A DNA stretch of 40,697 nucleotides from Deltaproteobacteria bacterium (GCA_016208255.1 JACQYK010000094.1:2303-42999); one strand, 5' to 3'. Positions 32,079 through 40,248 are shown, numbered from the stretch's first letter. The notes: generated from the letters alone by a model not told the origin. Numbers and translations: made by a program.

Positions 32079-33782
32079 ATGATGAATCCAAAAAATAGCC
32101 ATCGAGCCTGGGGGGTTGGTCTGTGGGCGGTTCTGGTTTTTACGGGCTTTATCCCGCTTTCGATTTCCCGGGCCGCGGTCGTAAAGCAGGTGGCCATTCT
32201 CCCTTTTGTAATCCACGCCCCGGAACGGATGGACTATTTACGGGAAGGGGTTCAGGATATGTTCGCCTCGCGACTGACCTGGGAAGACAAAGTCGTGGTC
32301 ATAGATAACGCCCGGGTTCAGAAAGCCCATGAAAAGATATCCGGCCCCCTGGACGAATCCCGGGCAATGGAATTGGGAAAACAGTTGGGGGTTGATGTGG
32401 TCCTTTGGGGCAGTATCAATGTCCTGGGGAGCGGTGTGAGTCTGGATATCAGCGTGGCGAATATTACCCTTCGCCAGGCCGTGAAAAAATTCCATGCCCA
32501 GGCCAAGGCGATTGATGAAGTCATCCTCCGGGTCGGCGAGTTGTCCGACCTGATTAACGAGAAGGTGTTCGATCGGGCTCGAACCACCCCGGCCACAGGG
32601 GCGGCCGTAGCCGGGGCCTCCCAGCCCAAAAGTCCGGAGCCCTCCGGGGAAACCGTCTCCCCTGAAAAGGCCCCTCTATCTCTGAAGGGATTCACTATTA
32701 ATCCGGTTTCTCCTCAGATCATTATCCGGTCCGGCGGTATTGAAATGGGCGGGGTCTGGCGCAGTACCTTCCTGCCCCTTGTTTTAGTGGATATGGCCTT
32801 TGGAGATTTAGAGGGCGACGGAAAGATCGAAACGGTTTTGATCTCCAAAAAACGTATCTATATTTACCGTTTTACCCAGGAGCGATTCCAGTTGATCAAA
32901 GAGATTGCCGGAGGCCGTTCGGATAATTTCATCAGCGTCGATGTGGCCGACATTCACGGAACCGGGCTTCCTCAAATTTTTGTTACCAACTATCGGGGAA
33001 ACACCTTAAAATCTTTAGTCCTCTCCTGGTCAGGAGGAGCCTATAAAACGATTGCCCGGGATATCCCCTATTATCTTCGCGTCCATCAGTTGCCGGGAAG
33101 GGGAGTGGTCCTTTTAGGCCAGCAAAAGTACGGCCAACAACTTTTTGATACCAAAATTATGATCCTTTCCTGGAAAGCGGGAAAGTATATTCCGGTCGAC
33201 CGCTTGAATGTTCCCCAGGGTTTGACGGTCTTTAATTTCGTTTTTCTGGCGTCAAACCAAGACGGTTCCCAGGAAATACTCCACCTTAATGCCTTTAACC
33301 GGCTGATGGTCTTGTCGGAAAAAGGCAAGGCCAAATATTCCAGCAGCGATCCTTACGGGGGGACCATTAACATGATTCAGGAACCTGAGTCAGGCACCCC
33401 TATGGGGCTGCCGGAGGAAGACAAACCTCCGGTTTTTATCCCCTCCCGTTTGATAGTCACTTCCCTATCCAATCCGGGGAAAAAGGAAATCATCCTGAAC
33501 AAAAACAAAGGATCGATTCTCAACTTTCTGGCCCGCTACCAGGCCTATACCAGCGGCGAAATCTTTTCCCTCTCCTGGGATGGGAGAACCCTGAAAGAAA
33601 ACTGGAAAACACCCGTAATCAATGATTATATTGCCAATTACGGTGTTGCTGATTTTAAAAACAACGGTCAGAAACAACTGGTGGTGGGGATTGTCCAGTC
33701 CAGCGGAGTGCCTTTGATTTCCGAGGCCCGCAGTTTAATCTATTGTTATGATTTGGGAGCCGGTAGTCCCAATCCTAAATAG
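32079..33782 (+). CDS. Exported protein with TolB/LpoB-like N-terminal domain and FG-GAP/VCBS-like repeats
   Basis: 567 residues; AAGGAG precedes the ATG pair at 32079/32082. A signal anchor (GVGLWAVLVFTGFIPLSI) leads to a domain like the N-terminus of TolB/GNA1162 proteins (VAILPFVIHAPERMDYLREG, FASRLTWEDKVVVID, LGVDVVLWGSINVLG). After a Pro/Ser-rich linker (~185-215) come repeated strands with FG-GAP-like turns (AFGDLEGDGKIETVLIS, DVADIHGTGLPQIFVTNY, GVADFKNNGQKQLVVG). Probably a periplasmic beta-propeller for protein binding. Specific function unknown. A hairpin/T-run follows. Confidence 0.8.
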   Translation: MMNPKNSHRAWGVGLWAVLVFTGFIPLSISRAAVVKQVAILPFVIHAPERMDYLREGVQDMFASRLTWEDKVVVIDNARVQKAHEKISGPLDESRAMELGKQLGVDVVLWGSINVLGSGVSLDISVANITLRQAVKKFHAQAKAIDEVILRVGELSDLINEKVFDRARTTPATGAAVAGASQPKSPEPSGETVSPEKAPLSLKGFTINPVSPQIIIRSGGIEMGGVWRSTFLPLVLVDMAFGDLEGDGKIETVLISKKRIYIYRFTQERFQLIKEIAGGRSDNFISVDVADIHGTGLPQIFVTNYRGNTLKSLVLSWSGGAYKTIARDIPYYLRVHQLPGRGVVLLGQQKYGQQLFDTKIMILSWKAGKYIPVDRLNVPQGLTVFNFVFLASNQDGSQEILHLNAFNRLMVLSEKGKAKYSSSDPYGGTINMIQEPESGTPMGLPEEDKPPVFIPSRLIVTSLSNPGKKEIILNKNKGSILNFLARYQAYTSGEIFSLSWDGRTLKENWKTPVINDYIANYGVADFKNNGQKQLVVGIVQSSGVPLISEARSLIYCYDLGAGSPNPK

Positions 33783-33786
33783 TTCT

Positions 33787-33960
33787 CATCCGGAAATACC
33801 GGATGTAAAACTATACGTTTCCAATTCGGAAACGAGGAGTTTTTTGTCATGGCAAGGAAATCAAGGGATTGCGCGGAGGCGTACAGGAGTACGCCGCACA
33901 AGAACTCCCGCAGATAGACAAAAAAAAAAAAAAAAAGAACCGTTTCCGGATGGAAACTAA
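33787..33960. repeat. MITE-like element R3 with CATCCGGAAA ends and three internal hairpins
   Basis: CATCCGGAAA (33787-33796) is inverted as TTTCCGGATG (33943-33952). Internal hairpins: CATCCGG-AAATA-CCGGATG (33787-33805), CGTTTCC-AATTC-GGAAACG (33816-33834, then a T6 run, a likely terminator for the upstream gene), and GGCGTAC-AGGA-GTACGCC (33878-33895). A run of 16 A or more lies at 33920-33936. The last 22 bp recur inverted at 28821-28842. It carries no coding capacity. Confidence 0.75.
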
Positions 33961-33973
33961 ATAGGGTCCATGT

Positions 33974-34050
33974 GGCGGTGTAGCTCAGGTGGTCAGAGCA
34001 TGCGGCTCATATCCGCAGTGTCCGGGGTTCAAGTCCCTGCACCGCCACCA
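33974..34050 (+). tRNA. tRNA-Met (anticodon CAT)
   Basis: 77 nt with the CCA end encoded. Acceptor GGCGGTG/CACCGCC, D arm GCTC/GAGC, anticodon stem TGCGG/CCGCA with loop CTCATAT (anticodon CAT), T arm CGGGG-TTCAAGT-CCCTG. The first acceptor pair is G-C, so it is an elongator-type CAT tRNA rather than an initiator; whether it is Met or lysidine-modified Ile cannot be settled here. U at loop position 38 is a little unusual. Confidence 0.95.
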
Positions 34051-34090
34051 AAAAAATTAGATCCATTGGGGAAGTGAGGATTCTTTTAAG

Positions 34091-34126
34091 AGGCCTTGGG
34101 CGTACATCTCAAGGTCTTTTTTTATT
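34091..34126 (+). terminator. Intrinsic terminator after tRNA-Met
   Basis: AGGCCTTG pairs with CAAGGTCT (one G-U) around an 11-nt loop, followed by TTTTTTATT. Confidence 0.72.
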
Positions 34127-34128
34127 AT

Positions 34129-34218
34129 CCCGTCATGCCACGCTTTTGAGTGGCGTGACCCCCGCTAACAATGAAAATATTTGGCGGGCGAAGGTAACCT
34201 GGAATCCTATTTTCGAAC
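34129..34218 (+). repeat. Dispersed double-hairpin repeat R1, copy 3
   Basis: CCGTCATGCCAC pairs with GTGGCGTGAC (10 bp with one G-U); the second half contains ATGAAAATAT and ends CTATTTTCGAAC, 5 nt before an ATG at 34224. It directly follows the tRNA terminator. Confidence 0.8.
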
Positions 34219-34414
34219 TAACCATGGAAAAAAAATTATTTTATCTCTCCTCCGGACAGCTTGAAAAAAAAATCATGGAAGCCGGCCGGATCAGCTAACC
34301 CACTCGACGGTTAAAGGAAGTCGGATAAAACGGTTCAGGTCCAAAGGTCCGAATCAGCCCTTTCAGGTTTTTGAGGTCTATACCGGAGAAGGGGAGGTTC
34401 TGGCTTATCTTAAT

Positions 34415-35719
34415 ATGCTGTACCTTCGTAAACCCTTACCTTGTTATTATCTGGTCTATGTTGAGGTTACCCCATCTTTTCGAGGCAAAGGCCTGGGAAA
34501 CCGGATCCTGGAGGCCTTTCGGGATTACGTGGAAGAGAAAGGGGCCCTGGGCCTTTTGGACAATATCATCCCGCCTGAAGATCCGACTTTTGACATTTAC
34601 AATAAGTTGGGCTGGCTCTCCCTTGAAAAACTGATAGATTTTGGTGAAGACCTGGACCGGGGTCATTATATGGTTTATCTTCCCCCGGGTCTGAAAAAAA
34701 CTCATTTTGATCTCAAGCTCCCCAAGCTGATTTTTAATCTCAAGAAAAAAAGACCGGTCATTGAAATGCAGGATAATGAATTGATGGTTCAAAGGACCAT
34801 TCAGGAATTCAACCAAATCTATCGGGCCCTGGAAAGGATTTTTCAGAAAGAAAAAGAAGGCGGCCGAACCACCCTGTTTATGCGGTTTATGTTCACAAAA
34901 TTTACCACCCGGTTATTAGGTTTTCAAAGGCGGATACAGGAATTATTGGGATATACGGGCGGGGAATCACTGAAACAAATTAACCTTTCCCGGGAGGTAT
35001 GCGCCCTTCCCATTCAGCCCTATCTCCTTGATCCGGAAACAACGGATATTCAATTATTTGGAGATCGTTCCTTATGGACTATTTTACCAAGAACCATTCA
35101 GCTGAACCCGGCCGGGGCCATTGAAGGACTTCCTTTATATCAGAGGCCTTTTTTAAAACAATGGATGAAAGAAAAAAATAGGACCGAACCCCTGAAACTG
35201 ACCATCGCCGATCTCCTGGAATTGGGATTTGATCCAAGCCGGTTACGGGAATTCCTTCTCCGGGATCAGGTTTTTATGTTTGAACGGCTTTCTCCGGTTT
35301 TGCTTAACAAGACCGAAGAGAGAAAGAGCCTATTGGAAAGGATCGAGAAAAAAATCCAAGGGGCCAGAATCGGACAGGCACAAGTCAAAATCAATCCTCC
35401 TCTCCTCTGGATTCAGGATCATGGGAATGGCTATATTTTAAGGAAAAAAGTTGACGGGATCCACTGGGAAGAAGCTGTCTTTCAATTGAAACAAAATCCA
35501 AGCCTGCGCTTTCTTAATCAACATCTCGGCTTAGACAGGAAAATAACTGGAACGATCATCGAAATTATGGATTGGATAAAGGAACATATTCGTTTGCCGG
35601 GGGGGGAAGAAATACAGGATCTGGCATGGTTTATCCCTTGGAATTTGGAAAGAAACAGCCCTTTGTTTTCCATTGATCCGGCCAATGTCCCTTATCTGGA
35701 GCAAATTTGGATCGCCTGA
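34415..35719 (+). CDS. GNAT acetyltransferase-like protein, N-terminus uncertain (possible frameshift)
   Basis: 434 residues from the first in-frame ATG. The GNAT core is visible at once: YYLVYVEVTPSFRGKGLGNRI (acetyl-CoA loop RGKGLG) and IYNKLGWLSLEKL. The rest, ~300 residues, is helical and of no family I know (LTIADLLELGFDPSRLREFLL, ending IDPANVPYLEQIWIA). The first GNAT strands should lie upstream: the frame stays open back to 34265 and encodes KRFRSKGPNQPFQVFEVYTG, but without a start codon. An ATG at 34224 (MEKKLFYLSSGQLEKK) lies in another frame, joined across an A9 run (34264-34272). A sequencing slip or real frameshift there is likely. Confidence 0.72.
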   Translation: MLYLRKPLPCYYLVYVEVTPSFRGKGLGNRILEAFRDYVEEKGALGLLDNIIPPEDPTFDIYNKLGWLSLEKLIDFGEDLDRGHYMVYLPPGLKKTHFDLKLPKLIFNLKKKRPVIEMQDNELMVQRTIQEFNQIYRALERIFQKEKEGGRTTLFMRFMFTKFTTRLLGFQRRIQELLGYTGGESLKQINLSREVCALPIQPYLLDPETTDIQLFGDRSLWTILPRTIQLNPAGAIEGLPLYQRPFLKQWMKEKNRTEPLKLTIADLLELGFDPSRLREFLLRDQVFMFERLSPVLLNKTEERKSLLERIEKKIQGARIGQAQVKINPPLLWIQDHGNGYILRKKVDGIHWEEAVFQLKQNPSLRFLNQHLGLDRKITGTIIEIMDWIKEHIRLPGGEEIQDLAWFIPWNLERNSPLFSIDPANVPYLEQIWIA

Positions 35720-35789
35720 ATCCCCCTTTTTTCTTGACAGAGGACTGCGCTGTTAATACTCTCTTTTCACAATAGAAAAAAGCCGGGGG

Positions 35790-37016
35790 TTGTCCTTGCA
35801 CATCATTGCCTTAACTCATCTCTTTTATCCGGCCCGGGGCGGAACGGAAATTTCTCTTCTGGAATGGGCTAAAAGACTGGTAGGAAGGGGGCATCGGGTA
35901 ACCGTGGTTACTTCCAACCAGAGGACTTTGGAGGATTTCATCCATCCTCAGACCAATGATTCCCTGCCCCTGGAAGAGATTAAAGCCGGGATTCGAATTA
36001 TCCGAATCCCCTTGACCCCCAGGCAGCGCTTTATTCTGGCCAAATCAGGGGCCCTGGCCTTGCGAAGTCATCTTCCCGGTGGAGACATCTTTTGGTTCAA
36101 GACCCATGTCCCCCATCTGCCCCAGATGATCAACATCGCCCGGGAGATGAAACCGGACTTGATCTATGCCGTCCCATTCCCGACCGCCACTATTTATTAC
36201 GCCATGGCGGCGGCTGGGAAAACAGGTTGCCCCTGGGTTATTCAGCCCCATATCCATGTTAAAGATATGAACCCCTCCCTTGAGAAAATCATAGGTCGGA
36301 TCTTTCCCAAGGCCAGCGCACTCCTGGCCAATACCCGGGCCGAAAAGGAGTATTTAAAAAAAATGGGGATTCCCGAAGAGAAAATTCACGTTTTTGGACA
36401 GGGGATTGACCTTTCTCTACCGGAGGAGGGGGACGGTTTTCGCTTTCGGGAAAGGTTCGGCCTTTCCGATGAACCTCTGATCCTTTTTCTGGGGCGTAAG
36501 GTAGAAAACAAAGGCATTGATACCTTGCTGGAAACCATGCCCTTGATCTGGGAAAAAGAGTCCCGGACGGTCTTGATCCTGGCCGGCCAATCCAGCCCTT
36601 ATTTTCAGGCCCTTTTTAACCATCATCCCCTGTCCCGGGATCCCCGTATTGTTTCTCTGGATAATTTTCCCGAAGAAGAAAAAGCGGACCTGCTGGCCTC
36701 CTGTGATCTCCTGGTCCTGCCTTCCCAGGCTGAGAGTTTTGGAGTCGTTTTTCTGGAAGCCTGGGCCAAAGAGAAGCCGGTAATCGGGGCCCGTATACCC
36801 GCCGTGGAGGATATGATTGATGAGGGAGAAGATGGATTTCTGGTCCCCTATGGAGACCCGCTTAGTCTGGCAGCCGCTACCAACCAATTGTTAAAAGATC
36901 CTGAACTCCGGAAAAGGATGGGGGAAAAGGGAAGGCTTAAAACCCACAGTCGTTTTGAAATCAGCCGGGTCACTGACCACCTGGAGTCTTTATTTTCAAG
37001 ACTGGTGAAGGGATGA
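35790..37016 (+). CDS. Glycosyltransferase family 4 protein
   Basis: 408 residues, TTG start. GT-B fold: N-terminal HLFYPARGGTEISLLEWAKRL, acceptor-side domain to ~residue 195, then the nucleotide-sugar domain LILFLGRKVENKGIDTLLE, VLILAGQSS, CDLLVLPSQAESFGVVFLEAWA with the conserved ESFG-x7-E, and the end GEKGRLKTHSRFEI. It transfers a sugar from an activated donor, probably to a lipid or polysaccharide intermediate in the cytoplasm. A second glycosyltransferase follows, joined by a small overlapping frame. Confidence 0.94.
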   Translation: MSLHIIALTHLFYPARGGTEISLLEWAKRLVGRGHRVTVVTSNQRTLEDFIHPQTNDSLPLEEIKAGIRIIRIPLTPRQRFILAKSGALALRSHLPGGDIFWFKTHVPHLPQMINIAREMKPDLIYAVPFPTATIYYAMAAAGKTGCPWVIQPHIHVKDMNPSLEKIIGRIFPKASALLANTRAEKEYLKKMGIPEEKIHVFGQGIDLSLPEEGDGFRFRERFGLSDEPLILFLGRKVENKGIDTLLETMPLIWEKESRTVLILAGQSSPYFQALFNHHPLSRDPRIVSLDNFPEEEKADLLASCDLLVLPSQAESFGVVFLEAWAKEKPVIGARIPAVEDMIDEGEDGFLVPYGDPLSLAAATNQLLKDPELRKRMGEKGRLKTHSRFEISRVTDHLESLFSRLVKG

Positions 37017-37162
37017 GGGCACTGATCTCTGAAAAGAAAGTAAGGGACCTCTCTATTTCCGGTGGTTCAATACTATTTTCAGGGAAGGCGTTTGAAGTCC
37101 CGGAAAAGGAAACGCTCTTGGCCATAGGCAGGACTGATCAAAAATGGTCTCAAGGCCGCTGA
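37013..37162 (+). CDS. Possible 49-aa protein coupled to both glycosyltransferases
   Basis: ATG at 37013 overlaps the GT4 stop (ATGA); its TGA at 37160-37162 overlaps an in-frame ATG of the GT2 gene (TGATG). The product includes SISGGSILFSGKAFEVPEKE and ends WSQGR. No family or motif recognised. The double stop/start overlap is the only support; it may be a chance frame or the remnant of a lost gene. Confidence 0.4.
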   Translation: MRALISEKKVRDLSISGGSILFSGKAFEVPEKETLLAIGRTDQKWSQGR

Positions 37163-38070
37163 TGAACCTTTTTGAGAAACCGGTAACGGTTTCGGTCGTG
37201 ATTTGCACTTTCAACCGGGAAGAACCCCTGGTTCACGTCCTTGAACTGTTAAAGGATCAAACCTTTCCCCCGCTTGAGATCCTGGTCATTGATCAAAGCC
37301 GGGAACACCGGCCGGGGACCTGGAATTATTTAAGAGAAAACCAAAACCGGATCCGCCTCATCCCCCTTTCTTCTCCGGCGACCACGGCTGCCCGTAACAG
37401 GGCCCGGAAAGAGGTCAAAGGGGATCTGGTATTGTTTTTGGATGACGATGTCCTTTTTTACCCCGGCTTGATTCAACAACACCTGGAAAATTATAAGGAC
37501 CCTTTTCTGGGGGCCGTAACCGGCAAGGTCCTGTATGACGGGAGTGAGGAAAACGATCTGCCCTGGGCTGCTCGACTCACCCGCAGCGGGAAATATCTTC
37601 GTAATTTTACCACCAATCAGCGATGTCCGATCCCCACCCTTTATGGCTGTAATATGTCTTTGCGGCGGGATGTCCTTCAGGAAGTGGGTGAATTCGATTT
37701 AAATTACTGGGGTAACTTTTTATGGGAAGAAGTGGATTATGCCCTGCAAATCTGGAAACAGGGATACCAGATCCTTTATGACCCCAAGGCCGTTGTCTTT
37801 CATGTTATGGCCCCCAAAGGGGGGAGCAGAAACCCCCCGCCACGGCAGTACCTGGAAAGTACCATTTTCAACGACTGGTATTTCTTTTTTAAATACCTTC
37901 CGGCAGGGTTCTGGCCTTTTTTATTGTATCGACAGAAAAGGGTCTGGTTTCAATATGTTTTAGCGAGCCGGGGGAATCCTCTGCCCCTCTTTAAACAGAT
38001 AATTCGAGCTCTTAAACTGGCCAAGCCGGGATCGGGGGTTATTAATAAAAAATTATTAAAAAAACCTTGA
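37144..38070 (+). CDS. Glycosyltransferase family 2 protein
   Basis: 308 residues (302 if the ATG at 37162 is used, which has AAGG upstream). GT-A fold: [56 protein letters not shown] with the metal-binding DDD, and [40 protein letters not shown] for the acceptor loop. The C-terminus has an aromatic amphipathic part ([18 protein letters not shown]), suggesting membrane association. Likely rhamnosyl/galactosyl-type transfer in cell-surface glycan assembly with the GT4 protein. Confidence 0.94.
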   Translation: MVSRPLMNLFEKPVTVSVVICTFNREEPLVHVLELLKDQTFPPLEILVIDQSREHRPGTWNYLRENQNRIRLIPLSSPATTAARNRARKEVKGDLVLFLDDDVLFYPGLIQQHLENYKDPFLGAVTGKVLYDGSEENDLPWAARLTRSGKYLRNFTTNQRCPIPTLYGCNMSLRRDVLQEVGEFDLNYWGNFLWEEVDYALQIWKQGYQILYDPKAVVFHVMAPKGGSRNPPPRQYLESTIFNDWYFFFKYLPAGFWPFLLYRQKRVWFQYVLASRGNPLPLFKQIIRALKLAKPGSGVINKKLLKKP

Positions 38071-38096
38071 CTTTATCCCAACAGGGTGATTATAAT
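38067..38096 (+). promoter_or_regulatory. Strong sigma70-type promoter upstream of the cold-shock gene
   Basis: TTGACT (38067-38072), 18 nt, TATAAT (38091-38096). It overlaps the end of the GT2 gene. The predicted start is near 38103. Confidence 0.75.
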
Positions 38097-38102
38097 ATTT
38101 TT

Positions 38103-38207
38103 ATTAAATCCGTCATCGACCCAGTAAGGTGTGGATGGCGGTCGAAGTTGGTGAACAATTCGACGGGCCTAGGCATCGGAGCAATGACCCCCCGATGCTT
38201 TTTTTTT
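38103..38207 (+). ncRNA. Putative short leader RNA ended by an intrinsic terminator, upstream of csp
   Basis: From the promoter start to the T-run is ~105 nt without a convincing ORF. It contains hairpin GTCGAA..TTCGAC (38141-38164) and terminator hairpin GCATCGG..CCGATGC (38173-38198). Either a small RNA or an attenuated 5' leader of the cold-shock gene, whose RBS lies 45 nt downstream. It matches no riboswitch I can recognise. Confidence 0.5.
38173..38207 (+). terminator. Intrinsic terminator/attenuator upstream of csp
   Basis: Perfect 7-bp stem GCATCGG/CCGATGC with a 12-nt loop and a 9-T run. It is placed before the coding sequence, not after, so read-through must occur for csp unless another promoter is used. 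Confidence 0.8.
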
Positions 38208-38258
38208 AGGCGAGTCGTATCCCAACTTGAGAAATACTTCAAGAGGAGGGATAAGACT

Positions 38259-38462
38259 ATGCCAGAAGGAAAAGTAAAGTGGTTCAACGAGAACAAGGGT
38301 TTTGGCTTTATTGAAGTTGATGGTCAGGATAAGGATGTATTTATTCACCATTCAGCTATCAGTATGCAGGGTTTTCGGACTTTGCAAGAAGGCCAGCGAG
38401 TAAGCTTTGATATCGAGCAGGGCAAAAAAGGCCCGGCTGCGGTCAATGTAAAAACCCTGTAA
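38259..38462 (+). CDS. Cold-shock domain protein (CspA family)
   Basis: 67 residues, standard CspA size. ATG at 38259 with GAGGAGGG upstream. RNA-binding motifs KGFGFIEV (RNP1) and DVFIHHSAI (RNP2) are intact after [11 protein letters not shown]. It binds single-stranded RNA/DNA and melts mRNA structure. The long leader and the pre-gene terminator point to post-transcriptional control, common in csp genes. A strong terminator follows. Confidence 0.97.
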   Translation: MPEGKVKWFNENKGFGFIEVDGQDKDVFIHHSAISMQGFRTLQEGQRVSFDIEQGKKGPAAVNVKTL

Positions 38463-38488
38463 AACTCGTTAATCGCCAAAGGAAGAAG

Positions 38489-38519
38489 GGGGTTGAATTC
38501 GTTTTCAACCCCTTTTTTT
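38489..38519 (+). terminator. Intrinsic terminator of csp
   Basis: GGGGTTGAA-TTCGTT-TTCAACCCC followed by T7: a perfect 9-bp stem. Confidence 0.93.
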
Positions 38520-38592
38520 ATGTCCGGCGTCTTTCCCTTGGCGGAAAAGCAAAACTTAAGATAACGGGGATCAGATCATTCGGTCTCATAAA

Positions 38593-38622
38593 TTGACAAA
38601 TCCGGTCAGGATTTGATATAAT
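38593..38622 (+). promoter_or_regulatory. Sigma70-type promoter of the LysM-protein gene
   Basis: TTGACA (38593-38598), 18 nt, TATAAT (38617-38622), 26 nt before the ATG. Both boxes match consensus. Confidence 0.82.
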
Positions 38623-38648
38623 AAATAATTCCCTTTCTGGAAAGACCA

Positions 38649-39194
38649 ATGGAAAATGAAATAAAAACGGAGGATCCACTTTCCCAGGGGCCCTTGACAT
38701 CATCTCTCCATAGGCAGCGGTTCCCTCTCTCCTCTTTAGAAATCGTATTTGGCGGCCTGATCATTTTAGGGCTGATCTATATCGGTTATATTCTCTTCTT
38801 TCAGGATAGTTCCGGATCGGTATCCAATTTGGAAAAGAAGATCAGAAATTTGGAAACCCTCTCCCGGGAGCAGGGTGAAAAACTCGATAAAAAAATTAAA
38901 GAGATTCAAGAAAGCCAGACCCGATTGGAAGCCAGGTTGAAAGCCCTGGAAACCGACAATCAAAGGAAACCGGCAAAGGTTGAGACAAAGCAAGCCCCCA
39001 AGGTGGTAGAGAAGACCCCGCTTCCGGTTTCAACAGAAAAAAAGAAAATTCAGCATAAAGTGAAAAAAGGGGAAACACTGCAAAAAATAGCCGCCAAATA
39101 CAAGGTTTCGCCGGGCGATCTGCTTCAATGGAATAAGCGAAATAAAAATAAGCCGGTCCGGCCTGGAGAAATTTTGACCATCCTTTCACGGTAG
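38649..39194 (+). CDS. Membrane-anchored LysM-domain protein
   Basis: 181 residues. A cytoplasmic N-tail of ~28 residues, one membrane helix (IVFGGLIILGLIYIGYILFF), a periplasmic coiled coil (NLEKKIRNLETLSREQGEKL onward to ~100), a Lys/Pro linker, and a C-terminal LysM domain (HKVKKGETLQKIAAKYKVSP, LQWNKRNKN, VRPGEILTI). LysM binds peptidoglycan GlcNAc. It probably tethers the inner membrane to the wall or recruits a partner. Confidence 0.92.
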   Translation: MENEIKTEDPLSQGPLTSSLHRQRFPLSSLEIVFGGLIILGLIYIGYILFFQDSSGSVSNLEKKIRNLETLSREQGEKLDKKIKEIQESQTRLEARLKALETDNQRKPAKVETKQAPKVVEKTPLPVSTEKKKIQHKVKKGETLQKIAAKYKVSPGDLLQWNKRNKNKPVRPGEILTILSR

Positions 39195-39221
39195 AGTTAT
39201 CGGGATCGCTATTCTTGATCC

Positions 39222-39422
39222 ATGTCTCCCGGAAATAGAAACAACAAAAGATTCAGGAGGGCTTTTAAATGCCACTGTTGCGGACAAGGTGAAGAGTTCT
39301 GCTGGATTTGCCCTTGCGGATTTCAAATCTGCCGGCGCTGTCTTCAAGAAAATTCCTGGGGGATGACCTGCAACGGGATTACCTGGGTTTGTCCGGATTG
39401 CGGCGCGGATCGCCCGGTTTAG
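39222..39422 (+). CDS. Small zinc-ribbon-like Cys-rich protein
   Basis: 66 residues with eleven cysteines: CHCC, CWICPC, CRRC and CPDC pairs, spaced for two or more zinc sites (RING- or double zinc-ribbon-like). The start is Arg/Lys-rich (NRNNKRFRRAFK), suiting nucleic-acid or protein binding. The RBS is weak. It lies 27 nt after the LysM gene and may be read through from it. Family not recognised. Confidence 0.7.
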   Translation: MSPGNRNNKRFRRAFKCHCCGQGEEFCWICPCGFQICRRCLQENSWGMTCNGITWVCPDCGADRPV

Positions 39423-39701
39423 TGCGAAAAGTGGCCTGACGGTTTAACCATGAAAATCCTGATCCTTTCTCACAAGAAAATATTTTTTCCCCGTTGATAT
39501 TTGGCATCAGGGGCTAACCAGGCTCCCGGCGGAATCCTAAAGCCCGGAAACGATTTCCAGGGTTCTCCGGGATGATGCCCCCCCTTTTTATCCTCCAGCA
39601 AAGGCCTTCCAGTGAAGAAAGCCTGCCCCCTTTTTTCCCGGGTCCCCAACCTTGACAAACCAAATTAATGTTTTAAAGTAATAGTTATCAATATCGGGGA
39701 C

Positions 39702-39785
39702 TAAACCGTCATGCCCCCCTTTAAGTGACATGACACCTCTAATCCTGAAATTGGCAATTTGGACTCGGAACCTATTTTCGAACTG
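39702..39785 (+). repeat. Dispersed double-hairpin repeat R1, copy 4
   Basis: TAAACCGTCATG pairs with CATGACACC (stem GTCATG/CATGAC), then CCTGAAATTGGCAATTTGG and CCTATTTTCGAAC. It ends just before the Fur-family ATG. The 39423-39701 interval shows no gene. Confidence 0.82.
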
Positions 39786-39792
39786 AACAGCA

Positions 39793-40227
39793 ATGATGCC
39801 CCACAATACAAAAAAACTTAGACAAACCGATGCCCGCCGCATTATCCTGGAAGAATTAAAAGACCTTACCTCTCACCCCACGGCTGATGAAGTTTATGAG
39901 ATTGTTCGAAAACGAATCCCCCGGGTCAGCCTGGGGACCATCTATCGGAACCTGGAAATCTTATCCGAAAACGGGCAGATTCAGAAATTGGAAGGAGGGG
40001 GGACTCAAAGGCGATTCGATGGAAATACCGGCAACCACTATCATCTGAGATGCGTAGATTGTGGCCGGGTCATGGATCTCCCCACCCAACCGTTGAAAGA
40101 GATTGAAAGAGCCTTGTTCAACCTGGTTGAATATGAAATCCACCATTATAAATTAGATCTGATAGGTGTGTGTCCGCCTTGTCAAGCCGTTAAATCGAAA
40201 TCAAGCCCACCCGCCGCCGAAGATTAA
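39793..40227 (+). CDS. Fur-family (PerR-like) regulator
   Basis: 144 residues. Winged helix: LRQTDARRIILEELKDL, recognition helix RVSLGTIYRNLEILSENG, then FDGNTGNHYHLRCVDCGRV with the regulatory His and first CxxC, and GVCPPC as the second CxxC of the structural zinc site. The close link to rubrerythrin 21 nt downstream suggests PerR-type peroxide sensing rather than iron uptake control. Repeat R1 copy 4 abuts its 5' end, so that element may carry its promoter or operator. Confidence 0.93.
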   Translation: MMPHNTKKLRQTDARRIILEELKDLTSHPTADEVYEIVRKRIPRVSLGTIYRNLEILSENGQIQKLEGGGTQRRFDGNTGNHYHLRCVDCGRVMDLPTQPLKEIERALFNLVEYEIHHYKLDLIGVCPPCQAVKSKSSPPAAED

Positions 40228-40248
40228 TTGAAGGGAAGGAGAACCCGA

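Noticed and set aside
35734-35762. TTGACA at 35734 as a promoter for the glycosyltransferase genes
   Set aside because: The -35 is perfect but no acceptable -10 is found at 16-18 nt (TACTCT at 17), so it is left unannotated.
39470-39658. Minus-strand frames in 39423-39792
   Set aside because: No start signals, no motifs, unusual composition; the interval appears non-coding apart from repeat R1.
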